Assembly: GCA_037624485.1 (NCBI GenBank)
Contig: JASJJC010000012.1
Location: forward strand, 1-43,610
Length of the DNA: 43,610 nucleotides
Direction: 5' to 3'
From: JAFMKE01 sp037624485
Lineage (GTDB): Bacteria > Bacteroidota > Bacteroidia > Chitinophagales > UBA8649
Each line of letters starts with the position of its first letter. Positions within the stretch are counted from its first letter, which is position 1. Position numbers and translations under genes: made by a program. This document shows, piece by piece, positions 24,854 to 33,091 of the stretch. Below the pieces are notes generated by a model. That model saw only the letters and a list, made by a program, of their open reading frames with translations, did no database searches and was not told the DNA's origin.

Positions 24854-26524
24854 CTAAAGCTTTTTGGTCTTGATATAAAATTGACTTTTGTTAAAGCTAA
24901 GTTTTTCTTTTTTCTTCTTAACGAGAATATATTCTTGTAAATCCTGTGTGCCCTCTAAGCGTATATTTTTGCCGCCAATAATCACCTCGATAGGCATTAT
25001 AAATTCGCCTACATCAGTTTGCCATTTATACTTAAAGCTGTACTTTTTACCTTTTTGGCGTTCAAGTTTATAATACAAGACCGGTATATCCTTGTAAAAC
25101 ACGTATTGTAAAAAGAGCGGAGTTAAATCTCTTCCAGTCTTTTTATTGAAAAAGAACATAATATCATTTGCCGTGATGGTCTTGTATGCAAATTCAGAAG
25201 TATTCATTTCCATCAATATTTCAAACCACAATTCATCATCATTGATAACATGACGTAAGGTATTTAAAAACAGCATACCTTTGTTATACATATCTCCGTC
25301 TCCCTCTACATTCACATCATAGACCCCTGCCATGGGTTGTTTGTTTCCTATGGAAGGTTTCTTGGCATTGACATAATCCTGACCTATTTGATAATCGTAC
25401 ATACACTCTACATAAAGCGCTTCCGAATAAGTACAAAACCCTTCATGAATCCACATGTCCGCAATATCCTGTGCACTAATTAAATTACCCCAATATTCAT
25501 GTCCCGTTTCATGAATAATAATGTAATCAAACTTTAATCCAATACGACTAAAATCAAAACCATTGTATCCTTCCTTATAATTGTTCCCATAAGCAATGGC
25601 TGTCTGATGTTCCATACCCAAGTATGGCGTTTCTACCAATTTGTAGTTATCCCTCCAAAAAGGGAACTTGCCAAAGTATTCCTCAAAACAACTTAACATG
25701 GGAGAAACTTGCTCAAACTGCTCTTTAGCTTTACTAAGGTTGTAAGGCATTACCCAATAATCTAGAAGAAGTTTTTCTCCATCCTTAGCTGTATATGTAT
25801 CTTGAAAATTTACATAATTCCCTATGTTTAGGGTCACATTGTAGTTGTTGATCGGATAAGAAACTTTCCAGCTTACTATTTTTTTCTGATCCATTGGATC
25901 CAATTCAATCGCTTCCATTACACCGTTTCCAACAAACATATATTTCTCTTCGTTAGGCAATTTGCAGCTCACTCGCATACTATCAGGCTCATCACTTAAA
26001 TGATCTTTGTTTGGCCACCATAAACTTGCGCCAATACCTTCGCAGCTTACCCCTAACCAAGGATTACCCTCCTTATCCTTTTGCCAAGTAAATCCTCCAT
26101 CCCAAGGTGGATTATCCGCTATTATAGGTTTACCATGATAATACACTCGAAGCATGGACTCAATTCCTTTTTTTTGTACCTCAGGAAACTCAACAAAAAA
26201 AGCATGAAAACTTCGCTCATAATTTAAATGTATTCCCTTAAAAACCACCGAGTCAATAAGCATATTGTCAAACAAATCCAGTTGAATAGTCTCAAAATCA
26301 TTGACAACCCCATAATATATGTCATTATAGCCGATAATAGATCGTTCCTCAAAGTCTAGGTCTAGATACAAATTGTAATAATGGACATCAAAACAAGTTC
26401 GCTCAGGACTTAAATAACCTCTTAGTGTATCTCCTCGATTAAAATTGCCATCGTTACCGTCCAAAAGCTGCGCATGACTCAGTTGAGCAAGCAATACAAA
26501 AAGAAAGATGTTTAGAAACTTCAT
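24854..26524 (-). CDS. M1-family metallopeptidase (exported)
   Basis: Zinc aminopeptidase-like protein of 556 residues with signal peptide MKFLNIFLFVLLAQLSHAQ. The N-terminal beta domain (about 35-250) precedes the catalytic domain. The substrate motif is YLGMEHQTA (301-309, equivalent to GxMEN). The zinc site is HETGH (338-342) with the third ligand E361 in WIHEGFCTYSE, giving the correct HExxH-x18-E spacing. The catalytic Tyr is probably in the downstream YNKG stretch. It lacks the large C-terminal domain of PepN, as in many Bacteroidota members, and shows no T9SS sorting tail. It likely works in the periplasm. It is divergent from pyrG. Confidence 0.92.
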   Translation of the reverse strand: MKFLNIFLFVLLAQLSHAQLLDGNDGNFNRGDTLRGYLSPERTCFDVHYYNLYLDLDFEERSIIGYNDIYYGVVNDFETIQLDLFDNMLIDSVVFKGIHLNYERSFHAFFVEFPEVQKKGIESMLRVYYHGKPIIADNPPWDGGFTWQKDKEGNPWLGVSCEGIGASLWWPNKDHLSDEPDSMRVSCKLPNEEKYMFVGNGVMEAIELDPMDQKKIVSWKVSYPINNYNVTLNIGNYVNFQDTYTAKDGEKLLLDYWVMPYNLSKAKEQFEQVSPMLSCFEEYFGKFPFWRDNYKLVETPYLGMEHQTAIAYGNNYKEGYNGFDFSRIGLKFDYIIIHETGHEYWGNLISAQDIADMWIHEGFCTYSEALYVECMYDYQIGQDYVNAKKPSIGNKQPMAGVYDVNVEGDGDMYNKGMLFLNTLRHVINDDELWFEILMEMNTSEFAYKTITANDIMFFFNKKTGRDLTPLFLQYVFYKDIPVLYYKLERQKGKKYSFKYKWQTDVGEFIMPIEVIIGGKNIRLEGTQDLQEYILVKKKKEKLSFNKSQFYIKTKKL

Positions 26525-26551
26525 TATATTTTGTTTGTTTAAATAAATTCA

Positions 26552-26581
26552 TTGCTAATTTGATTATAAATAAATTAGCAA
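26552..26581. other. Inverted repeat in the M1 peptidase-pyrG divergent promoter region
   Basis: Perfect 10-bp arms TTGCTAATTT (26552-26561) and AAATTAGCAA (26572-26581) have a 10-nt spacer. The right arm covers the -33 position relative to the pyrG -7 box. The layout suits a dimeric repressor operator; there is no T-run as in a terminator. Confidence 0.45.
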
Positions 26582-26597
26582 AGGCCAAAAATATGTA

Positions 26598-26605
26598 TAT
26601 TTTTG
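26598..26605 (+). promoter_or_regulatory. -7 promoter box for pyrG
   Basis: TATTTTTG is an exact TAnnTTTG match 22 bp before the ATG at 26628. Confidence 0.6.
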
Positions 26606-26627
26606 AGCTTACCAATCACATATACCC

Positions 26628-28253
26628 ATGTCAAAACATATTTTCGTTACCGGAGGCGTAACTTCCTCGCTTGGAAAAGGAATTTTTGCAGCATCGCTGG
26701 CAAAGCTTCTTCAAGGACGTGGATATAAAGTAACTATTCAAAAATTTGATCCCTATATAAACGTAGATCCTGGTACCCTGAACCCATACGAGCATGGCGA
26801 ATGCTTTGTAACAGATGATGGAGCGGAAACCGATTTGGATCTAGGTCATTATGAGCGATTCCTTAGTATACGGACGAGCCAAGCGAATAATGTCACCACT
26901 GGCAGAGTATATCAAACGGTAATTAATAAAGAAAGACAAGGTGCTTTTTTAGGTAAAACTGTGCAAGTCATTCCCCATATAACCGATGAAATTAAGCACC
27001 GAATGCGATTACTTGGTGAAACAGGTGAGTACGATATTGTTATAACGGAACTTGGAGGAACGGTTGGTGATATTGAATCGCTTCCATATATTGAGGCCGT
27101 TAGACAACTTCAATGGGAACTTGGCAAAGGAAATACCTTGGTTTGCCACCTAACACTTATACCTTACTTAAATGCTGCAGGTGAACTTAAAACTAAACCG
27201 ACTCAACACTCAGTAAAAGAAATGTCACGAAACGGCGTACAGCCCGATATTTTAATTTGCAGAACGGAAAAAAAGCTAGATGAAGATATCCGTATGAAAC
27301 TCGCTCGTTTTTGTAATGTAGATATAGACTGTGTTATTGAAGCTATTGATGCTCCTTCTATTTATCATGTACCCATGCTGATGGAAGAGGAAAAAGCAGA
27401 TACCACTGCATTAAGAAAATTAAATTTGCCTTTCCAAGGAAGTTCTAATTTTGACGATTGGAAAACATTCGTAGAAAAAATTAACAGCCCCATTAAACAT
27501 GTCAAAATTGGATTAATAGGTAAATATGTAGAACTTCAAGATGCCTACATATCCATCAACGAAGCATTTAAACATGCAGGAGTTGAACATCAATGTAAAG
27601 TCGATGTTGTTCCCATTCACAGTGGAGACTTAGATGCCAAAAACATGCAAGAATCTCTTGCTGAGTTGAGTGGGATATTAGTCGCTCCTGGATTTGGGGA
27701 TAGAGGAATTGAAGGTAAAATTAACGCCATCAAATATGCAAGAGAAAATAAGATTCCATTTTTTGGTATTTGTTTAGGCATGCAATGTGCTGTTATTGAA
27801 TTTGCGCGAAATGTCTTAGGCTTAAGTGAAGCACATTCCCTTGAAATGAATCCAAAAACTCCTCATGCGGTAATCAATTTAATGAACGATCAGCTCGAGA
27901 TAAAGGATAAAGGTGGAACCATGCGTTTAGGTTCTTATAAATGCGCTCTGCATGATAACACCTTGGCAGCAGAACTTTATGAATCGAATCAGATTAATGA
28001 ACGTCATCGACATCGTTTCGAGTTTAACAATGATTATTTAGCACAGTTTGAAGCTAAGGGTATGCAAGCAACAGGTTTTAACCCCGAATCAAACTTGGTA
28101 GAAATTATGGAAGTCAAAGAACACCCATTTTTTATTGGTGTTCAGTTTCACCCTGAATATAAAAGCACAGTAGCTTATCCTCACCCTTTATTTATGGGAT
28201 TTGTAAAAGCGGCTTTGTCCTACCAAAACAAGATGCAATTGAAAAACGCTTGA
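26628..28253 (+). CDS. pyrG: CTP synthase
   Basis: Makes CTP from UTP with ammonia from glutamine. At 541 residues it has normal length. The synthetase domain has GGVTSSLGKGI (P-loop, about 9-19), KFDPYINVDPGT and DDGAETDLDLGHYERF. The glutaminase domain has GICLGMQCAV with nucleophile C382 and the HPEYKS segment near the C-terminus with its His/Glu pair. An inverted repeat lies just upstream across the expected -33 region. The long C-terminal KMQLKNA tail is ordinary. Confidence 0.98.
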   Translation: MSKHIFVTGGVTSSLGKGIFAASLAKLLQGRGYKVTIQKFDPYINVDPGTLNPYEHGECFVTDDGAETDLDLGHYERFLSIRTSQANNVTTGRVYQTVINKERQGAFLGKTVQVIPHITDEIKHRMRLLGETGEYDIVITELGGTVGDIESLPYIEAVRQLQWELGKGNTLVCHLTLIPYLNAAGELKTKPTQHSVKEMSRNGVQPDILICRTEKKLDEDIRMKLARFCNVDIDCVIEAIDAPSIYHVPMLMEEEKADTTALRKLNLPFQGSSNFDDWKTFVEKINSPIKHVKIGLIGKYVELQDAYISINEAFKHAGVEHQCKVDVVPIHSGDLDAKNMQESLAELSGILVAPGFGDRGIEGKINAIKYARENKIPFFGICLGMQCAVIEFARNVLGLSEAHSLEMNPKTPHAVINLMNDQLEIKDKGGTMRLGSYKCALHDNTLAAELYESNQINERHRHRFEFNNDYLAQFEAKGMQATGFNPESNLVEIMEVKEHPFFIGVQFHPEYKSTVAYPHPLFMGFVKAALSYQNKMQLKNA

Positions 28254-28366
28254 GCAGGCAGAAAGATTTAAACCAGGAAATTCCTTAACTAACTGCAAAT
28301 GACTTATTACTTTGAAGAGAGATTGGAAAGTGGAAAAATAAAGAAATTCCTATTCCCTGATTGAGT

Positions 28367-29170
28367 TTAAAACTGAATATTCACCAAGTATCCACTATGA
28401 TTGCGAATATTAATTACCTGACCATTTTCTAAATATAGGTACTGTCCTTTTATCCCTTCTAAAACGCTTTCAATAATAGGCTCTTTATCCAGTTTAACAC
28501 TTTTCACTTTATTGGGAAATTTATTAACCGGATAAACAATTTTTATAATCTCATCCTCGTCTGAAATATATTCATAATACGCTTCATCTAAATAATGTTC
28601 AAGAGCCTCTTCTTTAACCGCTAACAAATCCAAGTCACTAAGCTCATTTTTCAGCATGCGTTGCCAATTGGTTTTATCGGTAAAAAACTCTTTGAGTTGA
28701 ACCTCAATAGCCCCTGCGAGCTGTCGATAAGGCACTTCAGCTAAAATAATTGCCTCACTAGCTCCTTGATCAATCCATCTTGTGGGTAATTGCGTTTTTC
28801 GTGTGATCCCGATTTTAATCGCGGAAGACTTAGCCAAATAAACTATATGCTCTTGATTATGATGTTGGTCTTCCCATTCCGGATTTCGTCCCTTACCAAG
28901 GTGAGCTTCACACAATTCTGGATGAATAATACAAGGTGAAGCCTCCGGAGCGGACATGAAACAAGAATAACAAGCCCCATTGCCGAAAGATTTTTTAGTC
29001 TTTTTTCCGCAAATCATACAATTAATAACTCCCTCAAAATTCACCTCAATAGCTTTACCTATTAAAGGATTTAGATGCAGTTTTCCTCCATCATGGCGTA
29101 AATAATATTGCACTTCGCCATCCAATGAAGTATACATTTTAGAGAGATGGGTGTATATAGAATGTTTCAT
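28367..29170 (-). CDS. DUF2797-family protein
   Basis: A 267-residue protein matching the DUF2797 pattern; function not established to my knowledge. Cys pairs C51/C54 (CMIC) and C67/C70 (CYSC), plus C80 and C87, form a likely zinc-binding module. Directly after it, HIVYLAKSSAIKIGITR (108-124) looks like the first strands of a GIY-YIG-type fold, with a conserved basic residue in the following TQLPTRW. The rest is acidic and helical. It follows the S1-domain protein by 6 bp and is the last gene of the four-gene minus-strand unit. A role in nucleic-acid handling is plausible, but nuclease activity is not shown. Confidence 0.85.
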   Translation of the reverse strand: MKHSIYTHLSKMYTSLDGEVQYYLRHDGGKLHLNPLIGKAIEVNFEGVINCMICGKKTKKSFGNGACYSCFMSAPEASPCIIHPELCEAHLGKGRNPEWEDQHHNQEHIVYLAKSSAIKIGITRKTQLPTRWIDQGASEAIILAEVPYRQLAGAIEVQLKEFFTDKTNWQRMLKNELSDLDLLAVKEEALEHYLDEAYYEYISDEDEIIKIVYPVNKFPNKVKSVKLDKEPIIESVLEGIKGQYLYLENGQVINIRNHSGYLVNIQF

Positions 29171-29176
29171 AAAAAC

Positions 29177-30013
29177 CTATTCCTTATCGACAAGTTTGAT
29201 TCCATCATCAGCCAACTCGATTAAGTGCTGCTTATATAAATTACCGATTACTCGCTTAAACGCTTTTTTACTCATTTGCAAAACTTCCTGAACCTCTTTA
29301 GGGTCACTCTTATCATGGAAAGCTAAGAAACCACCATTCTTGCGAAGAATACCTAAGATTTTTTCAGCATGGTTTTCCAAACTAGCAATACCTGGCTTTT
29401 CGAACAACAAATCTAATTTTCCATCTTTTCTAACTTGCTTGATATATGCCTTCATTCGCATACCAGTGCTTACTTCTTTGAAATTCTCATTTTGATAAGC
29501 TAATCCGAGGTGCTTTTCATTGACAATGCAGTTAAATCCTAAGGGAGATTCTCCAAGAACCATAATATCTACTTCATCAAGGTCTTTTAAATCATCTGAA
29601 TCCTTACTTATAAATTTTTCCCATTTTGCGCTACCAACCAAGCGATTACTTTGTTCATCCACATGCATATGAACCAAATGATACTCTCCTTCTTGCATTT
29701 TAGATTTTTGCTCTTGAAACGGAACTAAGAGTTGTTTATCTATATTCCAATTCATAAAGGCACCAATAGGAGTAATATATGCAACTTCAAGAAATGCATA
29801 GCCATCGCACACGATTTCTGGAATTTGAGTAGTTGCTGTGATTCTTTCATCACTATCTAAATAAACAAAAACCTTTACTTCGTCATCAATTTTAAATGCA
29901 GGAAGGACAAACTTATTAGGAAGCAGGACATCTTCGTCTTGCTCGTTTCCCAAAAAAAGACCTACGCTAGTTTCTCTCAGCACTTTAAGTATGTGATATT
30001 TTCCAATTTCCAT
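29177..30013 (-). CDS. CvfB-like S1 RNA-binding protein
   Basis: A 278-residue cytoplasmic protein of the CvfB/YitL type. Three OB/S1-like modules are visible: about 1-62 (VGLFLGNEQDEDVLLPNK), 68-140 (AYITPIGAFMNWNIDKQLLVPF) and 150-215 (GFNCIVNEKHLGLAY). A winged-helix-like C-terminus covers about 222-278 (VLQMSKKAFKRVIGNLYKQHLIEL). Family members bind RNA and influence virulence-factor expression in Firmicutes; the role in Bacteroidota is not known. It starts 19 bp after DAHP synthase and precedes DUF2797. Confidence 0.88.
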   Translation of the reverse strand: MEIGKYHILKVLRETSVGLFLGNEQDEDVLLPNKFVLPAFKIDDEVKVFVYLDSDERITATTQIPEIVCDGYAFLEVAYITPIGAFMNWNIDKQLLVPFQEQKSKMQEGEYHLVHMHVDEQSNRLVGSAKWEKFISKDSDDLKDLDEVDIMVLGESPLGFNCIVNEKHLGLAYQNENFKEVSTGMRMKAYIKQVRKDGKLDLLFEKPGIASLENHAEKILGILRKNGGFLAFHDKSDPKEVQEVLQMSKKAFKRVIGNLYKQHLIELADDGIKLVDKE

Positions 30014-30032
30014 TCGACTTTTATTTTAACTA

Positions 30033-31028
30033 TTATACAAGTTTACGCCCTACAGCTTGCGCTACTGGTTTTAAACTTGCCATTAACTCTGCAAATTCAT
30101 CAAAATTAAGCTGCTGAGCGGCATCACTCCACGCTTCCTTTGGAGTGGGGTGAGATTCAATCAACAAACCCTCTACGCCCATAGCCACGCAAGCCCTTGC
30201 CAAATCTGCTACTCCATAGGCGTATCCCATTGCATGACTAGGATCTAAAATGATAGGCAAGTTCGTTTTTTCCTTAAGAAAAGAAACCCCGCACAAATCC
30301 AAGGTAAATCTTGTATTGGTTTCAAATGTACGTATACCTCTTTCACACAGAATCACTTGGTCATTTCCGCCAGAAAGAATAAACTCCGCCGCTTGCACAA
30401 ATTCTTGTAAGGTAGAACCAAACCCTCTTTTTAACAATACCGGTTTATTTGCCTTTCCACATCGTTTTAATATCCCTTGGTCATACATTGCTTTAGCCCC
30501 AATTTGAATAATATCTGTATGTGCTATAACTTCTTCAACATGACTAGAATCTCTAACTTCAGTAATGATATGTAAACCATATTTTTCCCGCATTTTAGCC
30601 AACAACTTAAGCCCTTCAAGTCCTAAACCTTGAAAACTATATGGAGAGGTCCTCGGCTTGTAACACCCTGCGCGCAAAACTTTTACTCCTTGGGATACAC
30701 AAAATTTTGCTGCTTGCTCGATTTGTGCTGGCGTTTCTACACTGCAGGGGCCAGTTATCATGAGTGTTGAATTACTGTCACCTCCTATTTCAAAATTTGG
30801 GAATTTAATCTTTCTAGTTTCTTTTAAGTAGTGCTTACTTGCTAATTGAATATCGTTAGGAACGGCAATGGCTTTTGTCACTTTATCCTTTAAATGACTC
30901 GGTAACTCTTGCAACTTTGAAGGACTAACCAATACAATTTCATCTTTCTCTATTAAAATTGCCTCTAGCTCATCAGCTATGCTTTGCGCCTCGGCTAAAC
31001 TTATCGTTTTGTTTAAATGTAAAATCAT
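30033..31028 (-). CDS. 3-deoxy-7-phosphoheptulonate (DAHP) synthase
   Basis: First enzyme of aromatic amino acid synthesis: condenses PEP with erythrose-4-phosphate. The 331-residue protein is the type with a small N-terminal ferredoxin-like (FL/ACT-like) regulatory domain at about 1-70, then the (beta/alpha)8 barrel: LMITGPCSVE, VLRAGCYKPRTSPYSFQG, KRGFGSTLQEF, ILCERGIRTFE and DPSHAMGY. There is no fused chorismate mutase, unlike many Bacteroidota homologs. It lies 24 bp after the RPE-like/CBS gene, whose product may act on pentose-phosphate metabolites that provide erythrose-4-phosphate. Several symbols (aroF, aroG, aroA) are used for this type, so none is given. Confidence 0.95.
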   Translation of the reverse strand: MILHLNKTISLAEAQSIADELEAILIEKDEIVLVSPSKLQELPSHLKDKVTKAIAVPNDIQLASKHYLKETRKIKFPNFEIGGDSNSTLMITGPCSVETPAQIEQAAKFCVSQGVKVLRAGCYKPRTSPYSFQGLGLEGLKLLAKMREKYGLHIITEVRDSSHVEEVIAHTDIIQIGAKAMYDQGILKRCGKANKPVLLKRGFGSTLQEFVQAAEFILSGGNDQVILCERGIRTFETNTRFTLDLCGVSFLKEKTNLPIILDPSHAMGYAYGVADLARACVAMGVEGLLIESHPTPKEAWSDAAQQLNFDEFAELMASLKPVAQAVGRKLV

Positions 31029-31052
31029 AAATACTTGTTTTAGGAAAATAGC

Positions 31053-32063
31053 TTAGCCTTCTCCTTTAATTAATTCATTAAATGTAATCACGCCTTTCAA
31101 AGCCTTTTTGTCATCAATTATTGGTAAAAACAAAATGGGGAAACTATATTTCTTGATTAGAGAAATCATCTCATAAGTACTCGCTTTTTCCTTTAAGTAA
31201 ATGGGCGATGTATTAATCATATCCTTAACTGATAAACCATCTAAATTATCAATATTTTTTAAAACTCCTTTTCTAAAATCCGCATTACTGCAAACTCCCA
31301 AAATCGTATCATTTTCTTCAAAAAGTACAAAGCCCATACCAAATGAATCCAAGGTCTGAGTAAGTTCTTTTACTGAACATGTGGATGGGTTCAAAATAGG
31401 TAGCGATTGTTTATCCAACATAAAATCTTGTACCAAAAATGAAGACCCTTTTTGGTGAAAGCGTAAATCTGCTAAAGCTTGTGCAACATTGTCGTGATTG
31501 ACAAGAAATGAACCTGACACAGCCTGGCTCACACCTAGCAATCGAAGCACGAAAGATACTTCCGCATTAATTCCACCATCTACATAAACAGGAATATTAG
31601 GATATTGTCGCTTACATTGACGAATTCGATCAAAACTAGATTTCTCAAATTTGCCTCCGGATTTACCAGGAGTAGTTGTCATTAACAAGATATAATCCAA
31701 TTCTCCTTCATAAGCTTGCAAAACACCTAAATTAGTGGTGTTTGTAATTGCTAAACCAAACTTATACCCTTTATCCTTTGGGATAATCAAGGTGTCCGTG
31801 ATATTCTCTAGTTGCAAGGTCAATTGCTTAACACCAAGTTCCTCGGCTAATTGAAAAAATGATTCACTGTTGGACGATATGGCATGTAAATCGATAGGCT
31901 TAGAAGATATTCCCTGAATAGCACGAATGTCCTTTGCAACTTTTTGCTCTTCCCCTTCAAAACAATCGACATGAAAGAAATCGACTGGCAAGGCATCTAA
32001 CTCATGGACCAATGAAGGAAGATCTTGAAGATTTGTAGAATAAAGAGAAGCTGCAATTTTCAC
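31053..32063 (-). CDS. Ribulose-phosphate 3-epimerase-like barrel fused to a CBS-domain pair
   Basis: A 336-residue fusion. Residues 1-205 form a TIM barrel with recognisable epimerase motifs: AASLYSTNLQDL matches PSILSADF, HVDCFEG (31-37) stands for HVDVMDG, PIDLHAIS holds H60, MTTTPGKSGGKF stands for MTVNPGFGGQKF, and VDGGINAE holds D162. All four expected metal ligands (H31, D33, H60, D162) and the two acid-base Asps are kept, but substrate loops are changed. Residues 210-336 look like two CBS motifs, which typically bind adenine nucleotides. It is first of four minus-strand genes, with DAHP synthase next after 24 bp. It could be a regulated epimerase or a related sugar-phosphate enzyme; a non-catalytic sensor is less likely. 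Confidence 0.8.
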   Translation of the reverse strand: MKIAASLYSTNLQDLPSLVHELDALPVDFFHVDCFEGEEQKVAKDIRAIQGISSKPIDLHAISSNSESFFQLAEELGVKQLTLQLENITDTLIIPKDKGYKFGLAITNTTNLGVLQAYEGELDYILLMTTTPGKSGGKFEKSSFDRIRQCKRQYPNIPVYVDGGINAEVSFVLRLLGVSQAVSGSFLVNHDNVAQALADLRFHQKGSSFLVQDFMLDKQSLPILNPSTCSVKELTQTLDSFGMGFVLFEENDTILGVCSNADFRKGVLKNIDNLDGLSVKDMINTSPIYLKEKASTYEMISLIKKYSFPILFLPIIDDKKALKGVITFNELIKGEG

Positions 32064-32199
32064 TGCGTAAAATTACAATAAGTTTTAGACTATGAAAGAT
32101 AATTGTGTCTACTGATTTAAAGGCCGTATGCTTTGGCGCACGAACGATAAGAGAAGGCAGTGAATTAAGAGACGCGAGTTAACTCCTTACATTATGGCC

Positions 32200-33048
32200 C
32201 TAAGCTCTTCCTTGCGAAAGTTCCCAAATTTTAATCACCTCCTTGGCTGCCTTAACATCATGCACGCGTAATAGACGCGCACCGTTTTGTATAGCGATTA
32301 AGTGAGCTGCTGCTGTTGCTGTTAAACTTTCTTTGGGCGTTATCCCCAGTGGTTTGTACAACATAGATTTTCGAGAGATCCCAGCTAAAATTGGATACGC
32401 TAAACTCTTACTCATAACTTGAATCCCCATGAGTAGCTGATAGTTCTGTTCGATTGTTTTTCCAAATCCAAATCCTGGATCCAAAATGATATCATTAACC
32501 CCCTGCTCTTTTAATTTCATTGCCTTTTCAGTTAGCAATTTTAACACCTCTAAAACCACATCATCATACTGAGGATTGTTTTGCATGTTTTGCGGGGTGC
32601 CCTGAATGTGAGAAAGAATATAGGGACATTTTAAGCGGGCAATCAAGGGGAACATTCCTTCATCCATATCGCCTCCGCTAATATCATTGACTATATCCGC
32701 TCCAGCCAAAAAGGAGGCTTGAGCGACGCTTGCTCTGTAGGTATCAATGGAAATGATAATGTCTGTAAAGCTCGCTTTGAGCCTTTCAATAATAGGTAGC
32801 ACCCTATCCATTTCCTCTTGCTCACTAACATGCGCTGCATTTGGTCGAGTAGATACGCCACCAACATCAATAATATCAGCTCCTTCGGCTAACATTTTTG
32901 CTGCGTGTTCAATAGCAAAATTTAAATTGGAATACTGGCCACCATCATAAAATGAATCAGGAGTTGCATTCAAGATACCCATGACCGCAATCTGGCGGAA
33001 ATCATGCAATTTTCCGTTGCAATTAATAGAAAAATAAGAATTTGTCAA
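32200..33048 (-). CDS. folP: Dihydropteroate synthase
   Basis: Joins p-aminobenzoate to dihydropterin pyrophosphate in folate synthesis. Length is 282 residues. Pterin-barrel motifs in order: VMGILNATPDSFYDGG (22-37), DVGGVSTRPNA, ISIDTYRASVAQ, DIVNDISGG, LDPGFGFGKT, AGISRKSM and LRVHDVKAAKE. The start is TTG 33048 (MTNSYFSINCNGK), since no ATG exists before M23 and starting at M23 would remove the first beta strand. The TTG lies within TAATTTTG, which also matches a -7 box; if that were the promoter, the true start would be further inside, so the start is uncertain. Divergent from DUF1599 across 43 bp. Confidence 0.95.
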   Translation of the reverse strand: MTNSYFSINCNGKLHDFRQIAVMGILNATPDSFYDGGQYSNLNFAIEHAAKMLAEGADIIDVGGVSTRPNAAHVSEQEEMDRVLPIIERLKASFTDIIISIDTYRASVAQASFLAGADIVNDISGGDMDEGMFPLIARLKCPYILSHIQGTPQNMQNNPQYDDVVLEVLKLLTEKAMKLKEQGVNDIILDPGFGFGKTIEQNYQLLMGIQVMSKSLAYPILAGISRKSMLYKPLGITPKESLTATAAAHLIAIQNGARLLRVHDVKAAKEVIKIWELSQGRA

Positions 33049-33067
33049 AATTACCGAGTTAAAGATT

Positions 33068-33075
33068 TATTTTTG
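33068..33075 (+). promoter_or_regulatory. -7 promoter box for the DUF1599 gene
   Basis: TATTTTTG is an exact TAnnTTTG box 16 bp before the TTG start at 33092, implying a leader of about ten bases. TTTG at 33041-33044 lies upstream with a long (23-bp) spacer. Confidence 0.55.
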
Positions 33076-33091
33076 TGTAAAGTTAAGCATT

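Noticed and set aside
28299..28364. A 21-codon ORF after pyrG (MTYYFEERLESGKIKKFLFPD without the last residue count implying function)
   Set aside because: Too short, no promoter box or recognised motif; likely chance between convergent genes.
32064..32199. A gene or riboswitch between folP and the epimerase-CBS gene
   Set aside because: No frame of useful length and no conserved RNA structure recognised; only a near-consensus minus-strand TAATTTTA box near 32068-32075.
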